From positions 434,001-498,000 of the forward strand of contig CBDFIL010000003.1 of assembly GCA_965248075.1 (NCBI GenBank): a DNA stretch of 64,000 bases. The letters run 5' to 3'. This document shows positions 1-9,224 of the stretch, in pieces; position 1 is the stretch's first letter, and each line of letters begins with the position of its first letter. A model generated the notes under the pieces. The model was not told the DNA's origin. It saw nothing but the letters and a program-made list of their open reading frames with translations, and did not search any database. A program made the position numbers and the translations under genes. The stretch is from VXNE01 sp965248075. Its GTDB lineage: Bacteria > Pseudomonadota > Gammaproteobacteria > Pseudomonadales > Azotimanducaceae.

Positions 1-132
1 CGCCGGTCTTCGATCTGGAGCGAGTTCTGCGGGCTCCTGCAGGACAAGGGGTCGGCCGTCGTTGCCCGAACGAGCCCCGTGGCGCACGGCGCTTGCAAAC
101 GGCCACACTCGGACTACGCTTCGCGAACCTTC

Positions 133-219
133 GCCCGGGTGGTGAAACAGGTAGACACAAGGGACTTAAAATCCCTCGGAGGCAACTCCGTGCCGGTTCG
201 ATTCCGGCCCCGGGCACCA
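133..219 (+). tRNA. tRNA-Leu (anticodon UAA)
   Basis: A complete cloverleaf can be drawn. The acceptor stem gcccggg pairs with cccgggc, the T stem is gccgg/ccggc around ttcgatt, there is a long class II variable arm, and CCA is encoded at the 3' end. The anticodon loop reads acttaaaat, giving UAA. The length of 87 nt suits tRNA-Leu. It stands alone, with no neighbouring tRNA. Confidence 0.95.
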
Positions 220-246
220 GCATTCCGCTGGCAACTCACCAGACCT

Positions 247-350
247 GCATGGAACAAATCGTAGGGGCGACGCTTGTCGTCGCCCGTGTCGAGCCCGTAC
301 ATGAATTCGGAACGGGACGGGACAAGCCCGTCCCCTCGCATGGAACAAAT
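247..350. repeat. Two REP-like hairpins between 13-bp direct repeats
   Basis: The sequence gcatggaacaaat occurs at 247-259 and again at 338-350. Between the copies lie two hairpins. At 265-285, gggcgacg pairs with cgtcgccc and is preceded by GTAG. At 314-334, gggacggg pairs with cccgtccc in the opposite orientation. The same catggaacaa motif starts each unit of the 129-bp repeat at 63.6-64 kb, so the two repeat families overlap here. Confidence 0.7.
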
Positions 351-376
351 TTCCAAGTGATTGAATTTTTTGGACG

Positions 377-1262
377 TCACGTGGCGGGCACGAGGGCCAG
401 GTCGAAGCGTCTGGCCTGGCGCTGAAGGTGCTTGATCGTGCGGTCGCGGCGTTCTTCTTCCCATGTGGCCAGGTCGCGTGCGACGTACTCCTCGCCGCGC
501 GTGAGCATCGCGTAGATCAGGCGTGCCAACTGGTGCGCGGTGGCCTTCACGGCCTTGGCGGTGTCCATACGCGCCAGGCGCCGGCGGTGCATGGCGCCGA
601 TCGCGCTCCTGTCGCTGCGGGCCGTGGTGGCCGCCATGCGTAGCGCCTGGCCGAGGCGGTTCGAGCGTCGCCGCTGTTTGCCCTTCAGGCGCTTGTCGCC
701 ACTGATGCAAGTGCCCGGCGCGAGCGCCAGCCAAGAGCAGAAGTGCTTCACGGAAGGGAAGCGGGACAGGTCTGCCCCGACCTCCGCGGCGACGCTCAAC
801 GCCGTCTCGACGCCGATGGTCGGGATGGCCAGCAGGTCCACGCCCAGCATGCGCTGCAGCCGCCGACGTAGCGCGCGGTCGCGGCCCTTGCGCGAGCGCT
901 TGTCTTCCGGCGGGTCGCCGGCGTCGTCCCGCGCCAGCCTGTCCAGTTCGCCGTTGATGCGCGCCGCGCACGCCGCGATCTGCCCCTGCAGGGCGTCGTG
1001 GCGCTCCAGCGCCTGCTCCAGCGCGAACAGGTGCTCGTCGCGCCAAGTGCCGCGCAGGCTGCGCGCGATGGTCGCCGCGGCCGCCTTGCAGCGGCCGTCG
1101 CGCAAGCCGGCCAGCACGGCGCCGTCGCGCTCGCCCGCAACGATGGCGCGCACGATCAGCTGGCCCGTCTTGCCCATGATGTCGCTCAACACGTTGTCCA
1201 ACTGCACGTTCATCTGCGTCAGCGCCTTGTGGATGTGCTGCACCGCCCGCGAGCGCTGTCCG
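377..1262 (-). pseudogene. IS110-family transposase, C-terminal fragment
   Basis: The translated fragment carries the C-terminal half of IS110/IS1111 transposases: the alpha-helical linker (HKALTQMNVQL) and the Transposase_20 domain with the GVDLLAIPTIGVETA and WLALAPG motifs. The N-terminal RuvC-like DEDD catalytic domain is absent. In its place the sequence passes, near 1262, straight into a group II intron reverse transcriptase in another frame. It therefore cannot encode an active transposase. The reading frame of the fragment is open to its natural-looking stop at 377. Confidence 0.85.
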
Positions 1263-2285
1263 ACCCCCCTTGCGGGAGCGCCCCCAGTGGTGCGTGAACC
1301 CCAACAGCGCACAGCTCCGCTCGCGCTGCGTGCCGCCCGGCCCTCGCCGGGTCGGGCTGCGGAAGTCCACCAGCCGAGTCTTCGCCGGGTGCAGGCGCAG
1401 TCCGTATTTCCCGAACCGCTGCCCGAGCACCGCCAGCACCCGCCGCGCATCCGCTTCCCGCTCGAACGCTAACACCGCGTCGTCCGCGAAACGCACCGCA
1501 AGGGCACGCCCGCGCAGGCGCGGCTTCACCTCATGCTCGAACCACAGGTCCAGAACATGGTGCAGGTAGAGATTGCTCAGCAGCGGCGAGATCACCCCGC
1601 CTTGCGGCGTACCCCGCTCGGGGTAGTGCACCGCGCCGTCCTCCATGACCCCGGCCTTCAACCACTTGCCGATCGCGCGTCGGATCACTCCGTCGCGCAC
1701 CCGTCGGCCCAGAAAGTCCCTTAGATGGTCCCGATCCACCTCGTCGAAGAAGCTCTGGATGTCCAAATCGATCACCCAACCACCGCCCAGCGACATCAGC
1801 CCGCCCCACAGCGCCTCCAGCGCCTGGTGCGCGCCGCGTCCGGGCCGGAACCCGTACGAACAGTCCACAAAGTCCTGCTCGAAGATCGGCTCCAGCGCCA
1901 TCAGCACCGCGCGCTGCAAGACCTTGTCCTCCAGCGTCGGGATGCCCAGCGGTCTCGTCTTCCCCGCCTTGCCCGGCTTCGGGATGTGTACCCGACGCAC
2001 CGGCGGCGCTCGATACAGACCCGACTTGAACCGTTCGAGCAAGCTCGACAGGTTCGCCTCCAGGTCCGCCTCGTACTGTGCCGCCGTCACGCCGTCCACT
2101 CCCGCCGCGCCGTCCTTGCGCGTACGCCGGTAGGCCTCGCGCAGCCACACCGAGTCGATGTGGTGCGCGATCGTCGTCAGTTCCAGCTGCGGGTCTTGCT
2201 GTGCCAGCTCCGCCAGCTTCCGTTGTCGTGTTGAGATGAGTTCCAGTCCCGATGTTCCGGTCATCTGTCCCTCCGAAAGCCCCAT
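1263..2285 (-). pseudogene. Group II intron reverse transcriptase/maturase, truncated
   Basis: The first 340 residues match group II intron RTs throughout. Visible motifs are KDGAAGVDGVT, RRVHIPKPGKAGKTRPLGIPT, DCSYGFRPGR, the PQGGVISPLLSNLYL block and the catalytic box as FADD (residues 266-269) in place of the usual YADD. The protein then runs out of frame at the junction near 1263. The rest of the thumb, the maturase X domain and any endonuclease domain are missing. The start at 2285 follows the intron RNA directly; a second ATG lies seven codons in. It is presumed inactive. Confidence 0.88.
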
Positions 2286-2816
2286 AGCCCGATCCGCCGC
2301 TTCCCTCCGCCGGGTCCCCGTGGGGCGAGTTCCCCGACTTCATCGGTACTATCAGCGGACTCCGACTTCTCGACCCCCGTCCCGCCGCACTTCGTCTTCC
2401 TTCGCTTGGCGGTACCACGCGGCTGCCCTGTTCGCTCCCGCGGCAGTGGGCCGCTCCCCGGGCCGGGACTGCTGTTTATCGCGGCCGTCCGTGCCGCATC
2501 TCCGGTGGAGACGTCGAGACCTCCCAGGTTCCTGGGCGACCCGCGCCTGCATGCCCCGCTCTCCGACCCCGGCGGAACCGCATGCGCCAGACCATCTCGG
2601 CGCCGCGATGGCGCCTTCCGCTCTTGTCACAGCGTCGGCTTCCGCGATGTTTACGGATTTCGTGGCTCAATCACGCAGCCTGCAAGGCTCCCTGTGTACG
2701 CTTCGCAGAAGGGGTCGCCCCCGGTCCACGCAACACTCGGTTCCGGCTGGTCGGTCAACCTTGGCCGGTCAGGACTCTCACCTGCTGGGTCGCATAGAAG
2801 GTTTCTGTCATGTCAC
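1263..2816 (-). mobile_element. Group II intron, 3'-truncated copy (copy A)
   Basis: The piece has about 530 nt of non-coding intron RNA (2286-2816), followed by the start of the intron-encoded reverse transcriptase. This is the usual layout with the ORF in domain IV. The likely 5' end is GTGAC at 2816 on the minus strand. The non-coding part is nearly identical to 6290-6820, where a second copy also keeps domains V and VI. Here everything after the RT palm/thumb is lost at the junction with IS110 sequence. Without domain V it cannot splice. Confidence 0.8.
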
Positions 2817-2975
2817 AACATGCCTTCCCCCTTCACCAAGCTTCGCCTGGCGCAAGACAAGCCCGTCCCCTACATGCTGCCGCTCGCAAGACCTGCCATC
2901 GAACGCCTGTGCGCGTTCCTGCACGATACGCTGTAGGCAACGAACGTCCGGCGCGCTGCCGGCACGCGGCTCGTT

Positions 2976-3761
2976 TCAGTCGGCGATCTTGTGCAGTTCC
3001 CGCTGCAGTTCGAACTGCCCGGACGTCACGTGCGTCTCGATGCGCCGCAGGCGCAGTTCGAGTTCCACGAAATCGTCCTGGGCGGCGCGCAGGCTGCGGC
3101 GCGGCGAGAGGCGCACGCCGATCTCCGGGGCGGGCGCGCTGTGGTACGCCTCGGTGCGGTCTTGCGCCGGGCGGGCGGTGGCCTCGGGCGCGTCTCCCCG
3201 ATTCCGCCGCGACCTTCTGCCCTTGCCGCCCTTGCGTTCCTGCTTGCCACCCGGTGCGTGGTCCATCACGAACCAGGCGACCCAATACGCGGGAAAGACG
3301 ATGCTCGGCATGAAGATCAGCCCGGTCACCGCGATGACGCGAACGACCCACGCCTCCATGCCGAAGTAGTTGGCGATGCCGCCGCAGACGCCGACCATCT
3401 TGCCGTTGTCGTCGTCCAGGTACAGCTTGCGGGAGCGGCGTTCGATCTGTTCGTGATCGCGGTAGGCCCGCGCCCGGTTGCGTAACGCGGAGCGGGCCGC
3501 CCCACGCCGGTTGCGCTGCCGGTGGCCGAGGTCGGCATCGTCCACATCGACCTCGACACCGACATCGTCCGGTTCGCGGCGACCGGAACCCGGCCGGTCG
3601 CCCCGCAGCCAGGCGGTGGCGTCGTCCAGGGAAGCCGCGGCACGGTCGCTCATTTCCTCCGTCGCGCTGGCGGCCAGATCCTCGACGGATTCCTGGAACC
3701 TGCGTGCCGCTTCCTCGAGGCCGCGGCTGCGGCGGCGACCCCTGTCGGATTTCCGAGTCAC
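2976..3761 (-). CDS. pspC: Phage shock protein C-domain protein
   Basis: The PspC domain lies at about residues 110-170: KLYLDDDNGKMVGVCGGIANYFG, then a transmembrane segment (VVRVIAVTGLIFMPSIVFPAYWVAWFVM). At 261 aa it is about twice the length of E. coli PspC, with an acidic, probably soluble N-terminal extension and a C-terminal segment of predicted helix (LELRLRRIETHV). PspC is an inner-membrane sensor that with PspB draws PspA away from PspF under envelope stress. It is the last gene of the operon, 18 bp after pspB. The N-terminal extension is not recognised. Confidence 0.9.
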   Translation of the reverse strand: MTRKSDRGRRRSRGLEEAARRFQESVEDLAASATEEMSDRAAASLDDATAWLRGDRPGSGRREPDDVGVEVDVDDADLGHRQRNRRGAARSALRNRARAYRDHEQIERRSRKLYLDDDNGKMVGVCGGIANYFGMEAWVVRVIAVTGLIFMPSIVFPAYWVAWFVMDHAPGGKQERKGGKGRRSRRNRGDAPEATARPAQDRTEAYHSAPAPEIGVRLSPRRSLRAAQDDFVELELRLRRIETHVTSGQFELQRELHKIAD

Positions 3762-3779
3762 TTGCGCTTCCTCCTCCGG

Positions 3780-4022
3780 TCAGTCTTCCGTCTGGCGCTT
3801 GCGCCAGTCCGGCGTCTCGGCGTCGAGGATGGCCTCGAGCGTCTCGACGCGCTCGCCCATGCGCTCCGCAATGTCGGTGAGTCCCTCGAGCTCGGCGCGC
3901 TCGTCCTCCGACAGCGCGCCCTGCAGGCGGCGCTTGCTGCGATAGTGCATCAGGATCCAGAGCGGCGCGACGACCACCGTGAACAGGAGGGTCGGCACGA
4001 AGGCGAAGACGTATGCGTCCAT
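3780..4022 (-). CDS. pspB: Phage shock protein B
   Basis: An 80-aa protein with one N-terminal membrane segment (FAFVPTLLFTVVVAPLWILM) followed by a charged coiled coil (ELEGLTDIAERMGERVETLEAIL). This is the size and layout of PspB, the small inner-membrane partner of PspC in sensing envelope stress. It lies between pspA and pspC on the same strand, 109 bp downstream of pspA and 18 bp before pspC, and is presumably co-transcribed with both. Confidence 0.9.
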   Translation of the reverse strand: MDAYVFAFVPTLLFTVVVAPLWILMHYRSKRRLQGALSEDERAELEGLTDIAERMGERVETLEAILDAETPDWRKRQTED

Positions 4023-4131
4023 GGTTATCCCCGGTGAGGCCGCGTGGGGCCGGTGCCCGCATCGCGCCGAAGCGGTCTGAAAATGATGCTTGCCATGCGT
4101 TCGGTTGCCACGACCACCGAATGCGGTCCGG

Positions 4132-4812
4132 TCAACCCTCTGCCTTCGGCTCGCCGGGCGCCTCGACGCGGGCTTTCAGCCGCTGCAGTTCCGCGTCGAT
4201 GCGCTCGCCGTCCTCGAGTTCCTCGATCTCCGCCGCCAGGGTCTTCTGACCGAGATCGTAGGACTCCACCATGCCTTCGAGGTCGTCGAGCTTGCGCTCG
4301 TAGAGCTCGAAGCGGTGCATCGCCTCGTCGATGTTGTGCTCCGATAGCTGGCGGCGGATGCCGAGGCGCGTCTTCGCGGTCTGACCCCGTACCACGAGCG
4401 CGGTCTGGCGGGTCTTCGCGTCCTTGATCTTCGCCTGCAGGGCTCCGATGTCCCCGTTCAGCTTCGCCAGCGTCTCGTCGAGCAGTGCGACCTCGCCGGC
4501 CGCGGCGGCAGCCATCTCCGCCGCCTTGCCGCGTTCGACGAGGGCCGCACGGGCGAGATCGTCGCGGTCCTTGCGGATCGCGAGTTCCGCCTTGCGCTCC
4601 CACTCCGCCGCCTCGGATTCGAGGGACTCCCGGCGGCGGGACAGTTCCTTCTTGTCCGCGATGGCCCGCGCCGAGGTGGTGCGCACCTCGACCAGGGTCT
4701 CTTCCATTTCCTGGATGATCAGCCGCACCATCTTCTCCGGATCCTCCGCCCGGTCCAGCATGGCGTTGAGGTTGGAGTTGACGATGTCGCTCATGCGGGA
4801 AAATACGCTCAT
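4132..4812 (-). CDS. pspA: Phage shock protein A
   Basis: PspA/IM30 family, 226 aa, close to the E. coli length. It opens with the amphipathic membrane-binding helix (MSVFSRMSDIVNSNLNAML) and DRAEDPEKM, then is almost wholly coiled coil, including the FELYERKLDDLEGMVESYDLG stretch. PspA binds and stabilises the inner membrane, and in unstressed cells inhibits the activator PspF. It is the first gene of the operon. A sigma-54-like promoter lies about 50 bp upstream and pspF is divergent, which is the classical arrangement. Confidence 0.96.
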   Translation of the reverse strand: MSVFSRMSDIVNSNLNAMLDRAEDPEKMVRLIIQEMEETLVEVRTTSARAIADKKELSRRRESLESEAAEWERKAELAIRKDRDDLARAALVERGKAAEMAAAAAGEVALLDETLAKLNGDIGALQAKIKDAKTRQTALVVRGQTAKTRLGIRRQLSEHNIDEAMHRFELYERKLDDLEGMVESYDLGQKTLAAEIEELEDGERIDAELQRLKARVEAPGEPKAEG

Positions 4813-4863
4813 GGTATGCCTCCAAGGGGTGTCTCGATCGGATCCTCATCCGCTTGCCTTGGG

Positions 4864-4882
4864 GTTCCACATTCCGTGCCAA
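4864..4882 (-). promoter_or_regulatory. Probable sigma-54 promoter of pspABC
   Basis: Read on the minus strand, the sequence TTGGCACG, four bases, then GTGGA fits the sigma-54 consensus well at the -24 box. The -12 box is weaker, with GG in place of GC, at correct spacing. It lies about 50 bp upstream of the pspA start, in the spacer shared with divergent pspF, where PspF upstream activator sites would be expected. Confidence 0.65.
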
Positions 4883-4991
4883 CTCCGGCGGGCATCGCAA
4901 GGCTTTGTTTTAACGGGTTTTCCCGCACGGCATCAACAAAACGCGCCGTAGCATCTGGTGAATTTCGCCAACCCTTGGCTATTATGGAGCC

Positions 4992-5984
4992 ATGATTCGC
5001 GAGAAAGATCGGCTGGTCGGCGAGTCGCCGGCGTTCCTTGCGGCCCTCGACGAGGTCTCGGCCGTCGCCCCGCTCGAGAAACCCGTACTCGTCGTCGGCG
5101 AACGGGGCACCGGCAAGGAACTCGTGGCGGCGCGGCTGCACTACCTGTCGAACCGGTGGGACGCCACTTATCTGACGATGAACTGCGCCGCGATCTCGGA
5201 TTCCCTGCTCGAGAGCGAGTTGTTCGGCCACGAGGCCGGGGCGTTCACGGGCGCGTCGCGCTCCCACCAGGGCCGCTTCGAGCGCGCCGACGGCGGCACC
5301 CTGTTCCTCGACGAGCTCGCGACGACGTCCGTGCTCGTGCAGGAGAAGATCCTGCGCGTGATCGAGTACGGCGAGTTCGAACGCCTCGGCGGCAGCCGCA
5401 CGCTGCGTGCCGACGTGCGGCTCGTCGCGGCGACCAACGAGGATCTCCCGCGCCTCGCGGCCGACGGCAAGTTCCGCCGCGACCTGCTCGACCGGCTCGC
5501 CTTCGACGTCATCACGCTGCCGCCGCTGCGGGCTCGTAGCGAGGACATTGTGCTGCTGGCGGAGCACTTCGCCATCGACATGGCGAAGGAACTCGAACGG
5601 GACTACTTCCCCGGGTTCACGCCCGCGGCCGTCGAGCAACTCCAGACGCATCACTGGCCCGGCAACGTGCGGGAACTGAAGAACGTGGTCGAACGCGCCG
5701 TCTACCGGACCTCGGCCGACGTACCGGTACACGAGATCACCATCGACCCGTTCGACTCGCCGTTCCGCCCGGCGGACGAGGCAGCCGACGACGGTCCGAC
5801 AAGGGGCCCCGCCAACCTGCCCCTGGACCTGAAACAGGCCGTGCGGCAGATGGAGATGGACCTCGTCAATACGGCCCTCGCCCAGGCCCGCTACAACCAG
5901 CGCAAGGCGGCGGACCTGGTCGGACTGACGTATCACCAATTCCGCGGCTACCTGCGCAAGTACGACCTCGGGCACGGGGACTGA
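4992..5984 (+). CDS. pspF: Sigma-54 activator PspF
   Basis: A 330-aa bacterial enhancer-binding protein without a receiver domain, as expected for PspF. Walker A is GERGTGKE (residues 36-43), the sigma-54 contact loop is GAFTGA (83-88) and Walker B is GGTLFLDEL (101-109). A WPGNVRELKNVVERAVY segment follows in the AAA+ lid, and a Fis-type helix-turn-helix forms the last 30 residues (RKAADLVGLTYHQFRGYLRKY). It is divergent from pspA with a 179-bp spacer, so it probably drives the pspABC sigma-54 promoter and is held in check by PspA. Confidence 0.95.
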   Translation: MIREKDRLVGESPAFLAALDEVSAVAPLEKPVLVVGERGTGKELVAARLHYLSNRWDATYLTMNCAAISDSLLESELFGHEAGAFTGASRSHQGRFERADGGTLFLDELATTSVLVQEKILRVIEYGEFERLGGSRTLRADVRLVAATNEDLPRLAADGKFRRDLLDRLAFDVITLPPLRARSEDIVLLAEHFAIDMAKELERDYFPGFTPAAVEQLQTHHWPGNVRELKNVVERAVYRTSADVPVHEITIDPFDSPFRPADEAADDGPTRGPANLPLDLKQAVRQMEMDLVNTALAQARYNQRKAADLVGLTYHQFRGYLRKYDLGHGD

Positions 5985-6081
5985 GCGCGCGCGTCCCCGA
6001 GGAGACCGTGCCGAATCAGCCACCAAACGCTGTTGTCGCCCGCGCCGGGCTTCGCGGGTGATTCGGGACGGGACGGGCCGG

Positions 6082-6820
6082 GTGGCCGAGGGTGGTTGCC
6101 CACCCCCGGCTCCCGCAGATCCGGACGTGCCCAATTCGGGCATCCAGCTCCTCGAGCCGTGGTATCGCTGCGCGCAACGCGCGCACCCGCGAGCCGCCAT
6201 TTCCGGCGGCTCCCCGCTACCTGCCGCACTTCCGTTGAGACGCTGATCTGGCTCGGTGGCCAAGGCGTCTGTCCGCCCGGCAGTCCATGATCCGATCCGC
6301 CGCTTCCCTCCGCCGGGTTCCCCGTGGGGCGAGTTCCCCGACTTCATCGGTACTATCAGCGGACTCCGACTTCTCGACCCCCGTCCCGCCGCACTTCGTT
6401 TTCCTTCGCTTGGCGGTACCACTCGGTTGCCCTGTTCGCTCCCGCAGCATGGGCCGTACCCGCGGGCCTGGACTGACTGCTATCGCGGCCGTCCGCGCCG
6501 CGCGCTCCGGTGGAGACGTCGAGACCTCCCAGGTTCCTGGGCGACCCGTGCCTGCATGCCCCGCTCTCGGACCCCGGCGGAACCGCCAGCGCCAGGCCAT
6601 CTCGGCGCCGCGATGATGCCTTCCGCTCTTGTCACAGCGTCGGCTTCCGCGATGTATACGAATTTCGTGGCTCAATCACGCGGCCTGCAAGGCTGCCTGT
6701 GTACGCTTCGCAGACAGCGTCACCACTGCCCACGCAACACTCGGTTCCGGCTGGCTGGCCAACCTTGGCCGGACAGGACTCGCACCTGCGGGGTCGCAAA
6801 GAAGGTTTCCGTCATGTCAC
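6082..6820 (-). mobile_element. ORF-less group II intron (copy B)
   Basis: The 5' end (GTGAC at 6820, minus strand) and about 530 nt of domain I-III sequence match the truncated intron at 2286-2816. No RT follows. The sequence passes through about 150 nt of remaining domain IV into a recognisable domain V (6117-6150) and a domain VI-like stem capped by a GCAA tetraloop. The total is about 740 nt, so all ribozyme parts may be present while the maturase is missing. Splicing would need a maturase supplied from elsewhere. Exact ends are inferred. Confidence 0.75.
6117..6150 (-). ncRNA. Group II intron domain V
   Basis: Exactly 34 nt on the minus strand fold as the conserved domain V hairpin. It has a GAGCTGGAT/GTCCGGATCT lower stem, a two-base bulge and a GCCC-GAAT-TGGGC upper helix with a tetraloop. 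The next 40 nt form a GC-rich stem with a GCAA loop, as expected of domain VI. This is the best single piece of evidence that 6082-6820 is a group II intron. Confidence 0.8.
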
Positions 6821-6937
6821 AACATGCCTTCCCCCTTCACCAAGCTTCGCCTGGCGCAAGACAAGCCCGTCCCCTACGGTCGCCCGATCCGATGAGCAGC
6901 GCCAACGGCGACGGTCGGCGGGCGCAAGCCGGACTTG

Positions 6938-9022
6938 TCAGGCGGCGCGGATCCAGACCCGGTTGTCGTGGAATGCCGCGCCACCCATGGGGGCCACCGG
7001 GTCGGCGCCGGTGAGCACGTTCACGCCCTTGCCGCCTTCGAACGCATCGTTGGGCCAGACGCTCTCGATGATCACGACGCCGCGCTGGATGCCCTCGAAG
7101 GGCTCGACGTGAATAATCAGGGTGCCGCGGTCGTTGCCCAGCCGCACGCGGTCTCCGGCGGCGATGTCGAGCGCGGCGACGTCGTCCGGATGCATCATCA
7201 CGCAGGGGCGCCGCTGGCGTCGGATCGATGTCGGCGTCTCGTTGAAGGTCGAGTTGAGGTAGTGCCGGGCCGGCGCCGTCACCAGGCGGAACGGCATCTC
7301 CGCGGTCGCTTCCTCGATGACGTCCCAGTGGTCGGGCAGCCGCGGCATCGCCTCGAGTGTGGCGTCGTCCACGAACCCGCGCGGCGTCTGCGCTCCCCAG
7401 TTCGGGGCGAAGCGGAACTTCCCGTCCGCGTGGGCAAACCCGTCCAGGTAGTGCGCCTCGCGGAAGTCCGGCTGGCAGTCGAACCATCGCTCCCGTTCCA
7501 GCCGTTCGAGCCCGTCCCAGCCGGATGCGCGCAGGGTGTGGTCGATCAGCTCCCGGGCCGTCAGGTCGAAGCCGGGATGCTCGGCGCCCAGCCGTTGCGC
7601 CAGCGCACAGACGACCTCGTGGTTGGACCGGCACTCCCCCGGTGCGTCGACGATCTTCGGGCCGAGCAGGATATGCTGGTGGCCGCCACCCTGGTAGACG
7701 TCATCGTGCTCCAGGAACATCGTCGCCGGCAGGACGATATCCGCCATGACCGCGGTCTCGGTCATGAACTGCTCGTGCACGCAGACGAAGAGGTCGTCGC
7801 GCGCGAACCCCCGGTGCACGCGTTCGAGGTCCGGCGCCACCGACATCGGGTTGGTGTTTTGCACGAAGAGCGCGGTGACCCGGGGACCGTCGCCGATGTC
7901 CCGGGGATCGCCCTCGAGCACGGGGCCGATGCGGGACTGGTCGAGGATACGCGTCGAACGGTCACGGGCATCGAGCCCTTCGATCAGCGACATGTTCCAG
8001 TGGTAGATCGAGCCGTTGTTGTGGAACGCGCCGCCGCCTTCGTGCTGCCAGGCGCCCGTCACGGCGGCGATGGAGAGCGCCGCGTGCATGTTCACGGCGC
8101 CATTGCGCTGCCGCGAGAAGCCGTAGCCGAGGCGCAGGTAGGTACGGGGGGTGGTGCCGATCATGCGCGCGAGGGTCTCGATCGTTTCCGCCGGCACGCC
8201 GGTGATCGCCTCCGCCCACCGCGGTGAGCGATCCGCCAGGTGCGCTTCGAGTGCTTCCGGACAGTCCGTGTAGCGCGCGAGATAGTCGCGGTTCGCGTGG
8301 CCGTCGCGGAACAGCACGTGCATCACGGCGCAGGCCAGGGCGCCGTCGGTGCCGGGCCGGACGCAGACGAACAGGTCCGCCTGCTTGGCCGTCGCGTTGC
8401 GGTAGGTGTCGATGACCACGATCGGTGCACCACGCTGCCGGCGTGCGGTGAGCGCGTGGGTCATCACGTTGATCTGCGTGGCGGCCGCGTTGGTGCCCCA
8501 GATCACGACGAGATCGGACTTCGCCATCTCGCGCGGGTCTGTGCCGGCGAGCTTGCCAGTCCCGGCGATGAAGCCGCTCCAGGCGAGCGTGACGCAGATG
8601 GTCGAGTGCTGGCGGGAGTAGCGCTTGACGTGGCGCAGGCGGTTGATGCCGTCGCGCATGACGAGGCCCATGGTGCCGGCGTAGTAATAGGGCCAGACCG
8701 TCTCGGCGCCATGGCGCCGCTCGGCTTCGAGCAGTTGCTCGGCGACGACATCGAGGGCGTCATCCCAGGAGATGGGCTCGAAGCTGTCGCGCCGGCCCTT
8801 CTCGCCGACGCGACGCAGCGGCGTCGTCAACCGGTCGGGGTGGTGGATGCGCTCGGCGTAGCGCGCGACCTTGCTGCAGATGACGCCGGCGGTGTACGTG
8901 TTCTCCTGCGCGCCGCGCACACGGCCGATGCGGCCTTCGTCCAGACGCTCCACGGCCAGGGCGCAGGTGGACGGGCAGTCGTGGGGGCAGGCGCTGTAGA
9001 GGATTTCGGATTGCCGGGGCAT
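6938..9022 (-). CDS. Molybdopterin-dependent oxidoreductase
   Basis: A 694-aa enzyme of the DMSO reductase/formate dehydrogenase superfamily. An N-terminal 4Fe-4S motif is visible as C12-x3-C16-x3-C20-x28-C49. The Mo-bisMGD domains follow (SDLVVIWGTNAAATQINVM and YLRLGYGFSRQRNGA), and the C-terminal molydopterin dinucleotide-binding domain is at about 570-690 (HPDDVAALDIAAGDRVRL). There is no twin-arginine signal, so it is probably cytoplasmic. Neither an iron-sulfur nor a membrane subunit gene is adjacent, so the electron partner and substrate are unknown. The start at 9022 was chosen because the residues upstream are low-complexity and lack family similarity. Confidence 0.85.
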   Translation of the reverse strand: MPRQSEILYSACPHDCPSTCALAVERLDEGRIGRVRGAQENTYTAGVICSKVARYAERIHHPDRLTTPLRRVGEKGRRDSFEPISWDDALDVVAEQLLEAERRHGAETVWPYYYAGTMGLVMRDGINRLRHVKRYSRQHSTICVTLAWSGFIAGTGKLAGTDPREMAKSDLVVIWGTNAAATQINVMTHALTARRQRGAPIVVIDTYRNATAKQADLFVCVRPGTDGALACAVMHVLFRDGHANRDYLARYTDCPEALEAHLADRSPRWAEAITGVPAETIETLARMIGTTPRTYLRLGYGFSRQRNGAVNMHAALSIAAVTGAWQHEGGGAFHNNGSIYHWNMSLIEGLDARDRSTRILDQSRIGPVLEGDPRDIGDGPRVTALFVQNTNPMSVAPDLERVHRGFARDDLFVCVHEQFMTETAVMADIVLPATMFLEHDDVYQGGGHQHILLGPKIVDAPGECRSNHEVVCALAQRLGAEHPGFDLTARELIDHTLRASGWDGLERLERERWFDCQPDFREAHYLDGFAHADGKFRFAPNWGAQTPRGFVDDATLEAMPRLPDHWDVIEEATAEMPFRLVTAPARHYLNSTFNETPTSIRRQRRPCVMMHPDDVAALDIAAGDRVRLGNDRGTLIIHVEPFEGIQRGVVIIESVWPNDAFEGGKGVNVLTGADPVAPMGGAAFHDNRVWIRAA

Positions 9023-9224
9023 GTGCTGACGGTTCCCTGACCCGCCCCGCCGGACTGGCGGCGCGGCGGCTTCGATGAGGCGCCATGTTGCGCCATCGGG
9101 GACCAAACGCAAGCGGACCCGTCCGGCGCGCCTGGGCAGGCCGCGTGCGCACCGCGAATCGAGCCGGTCGACGGGTCGACGCGGCCGCGGTCTGATAAAC
9201 TGGCCACCGCCGCAAGGCACACGA

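Noticed and set aside
2406..2936. Long plus-strand open frame over the intron RNA region
   Set aside because: It lies opposite the non-coding part of a group II intron, has an Arg/Pro/Ser-rich composition and recurs (as a similar frame) at 6510-7014 only because the intron DNA is repeated.
5990..6080. GC-rich hairpin after pspF as a pspF terminator
   Set aside because: A cccgcg/cgcggg stem is present but has no T-tract, and the site is also the downstream exon of the intron, so the assignment is not secure.
4809..6422. 537-codon minus-strand frame opposite pspF
   Set aside because: It is the antisense shadow of pspF joined to intron sequence; no motif or ribosome-binding site supports it.
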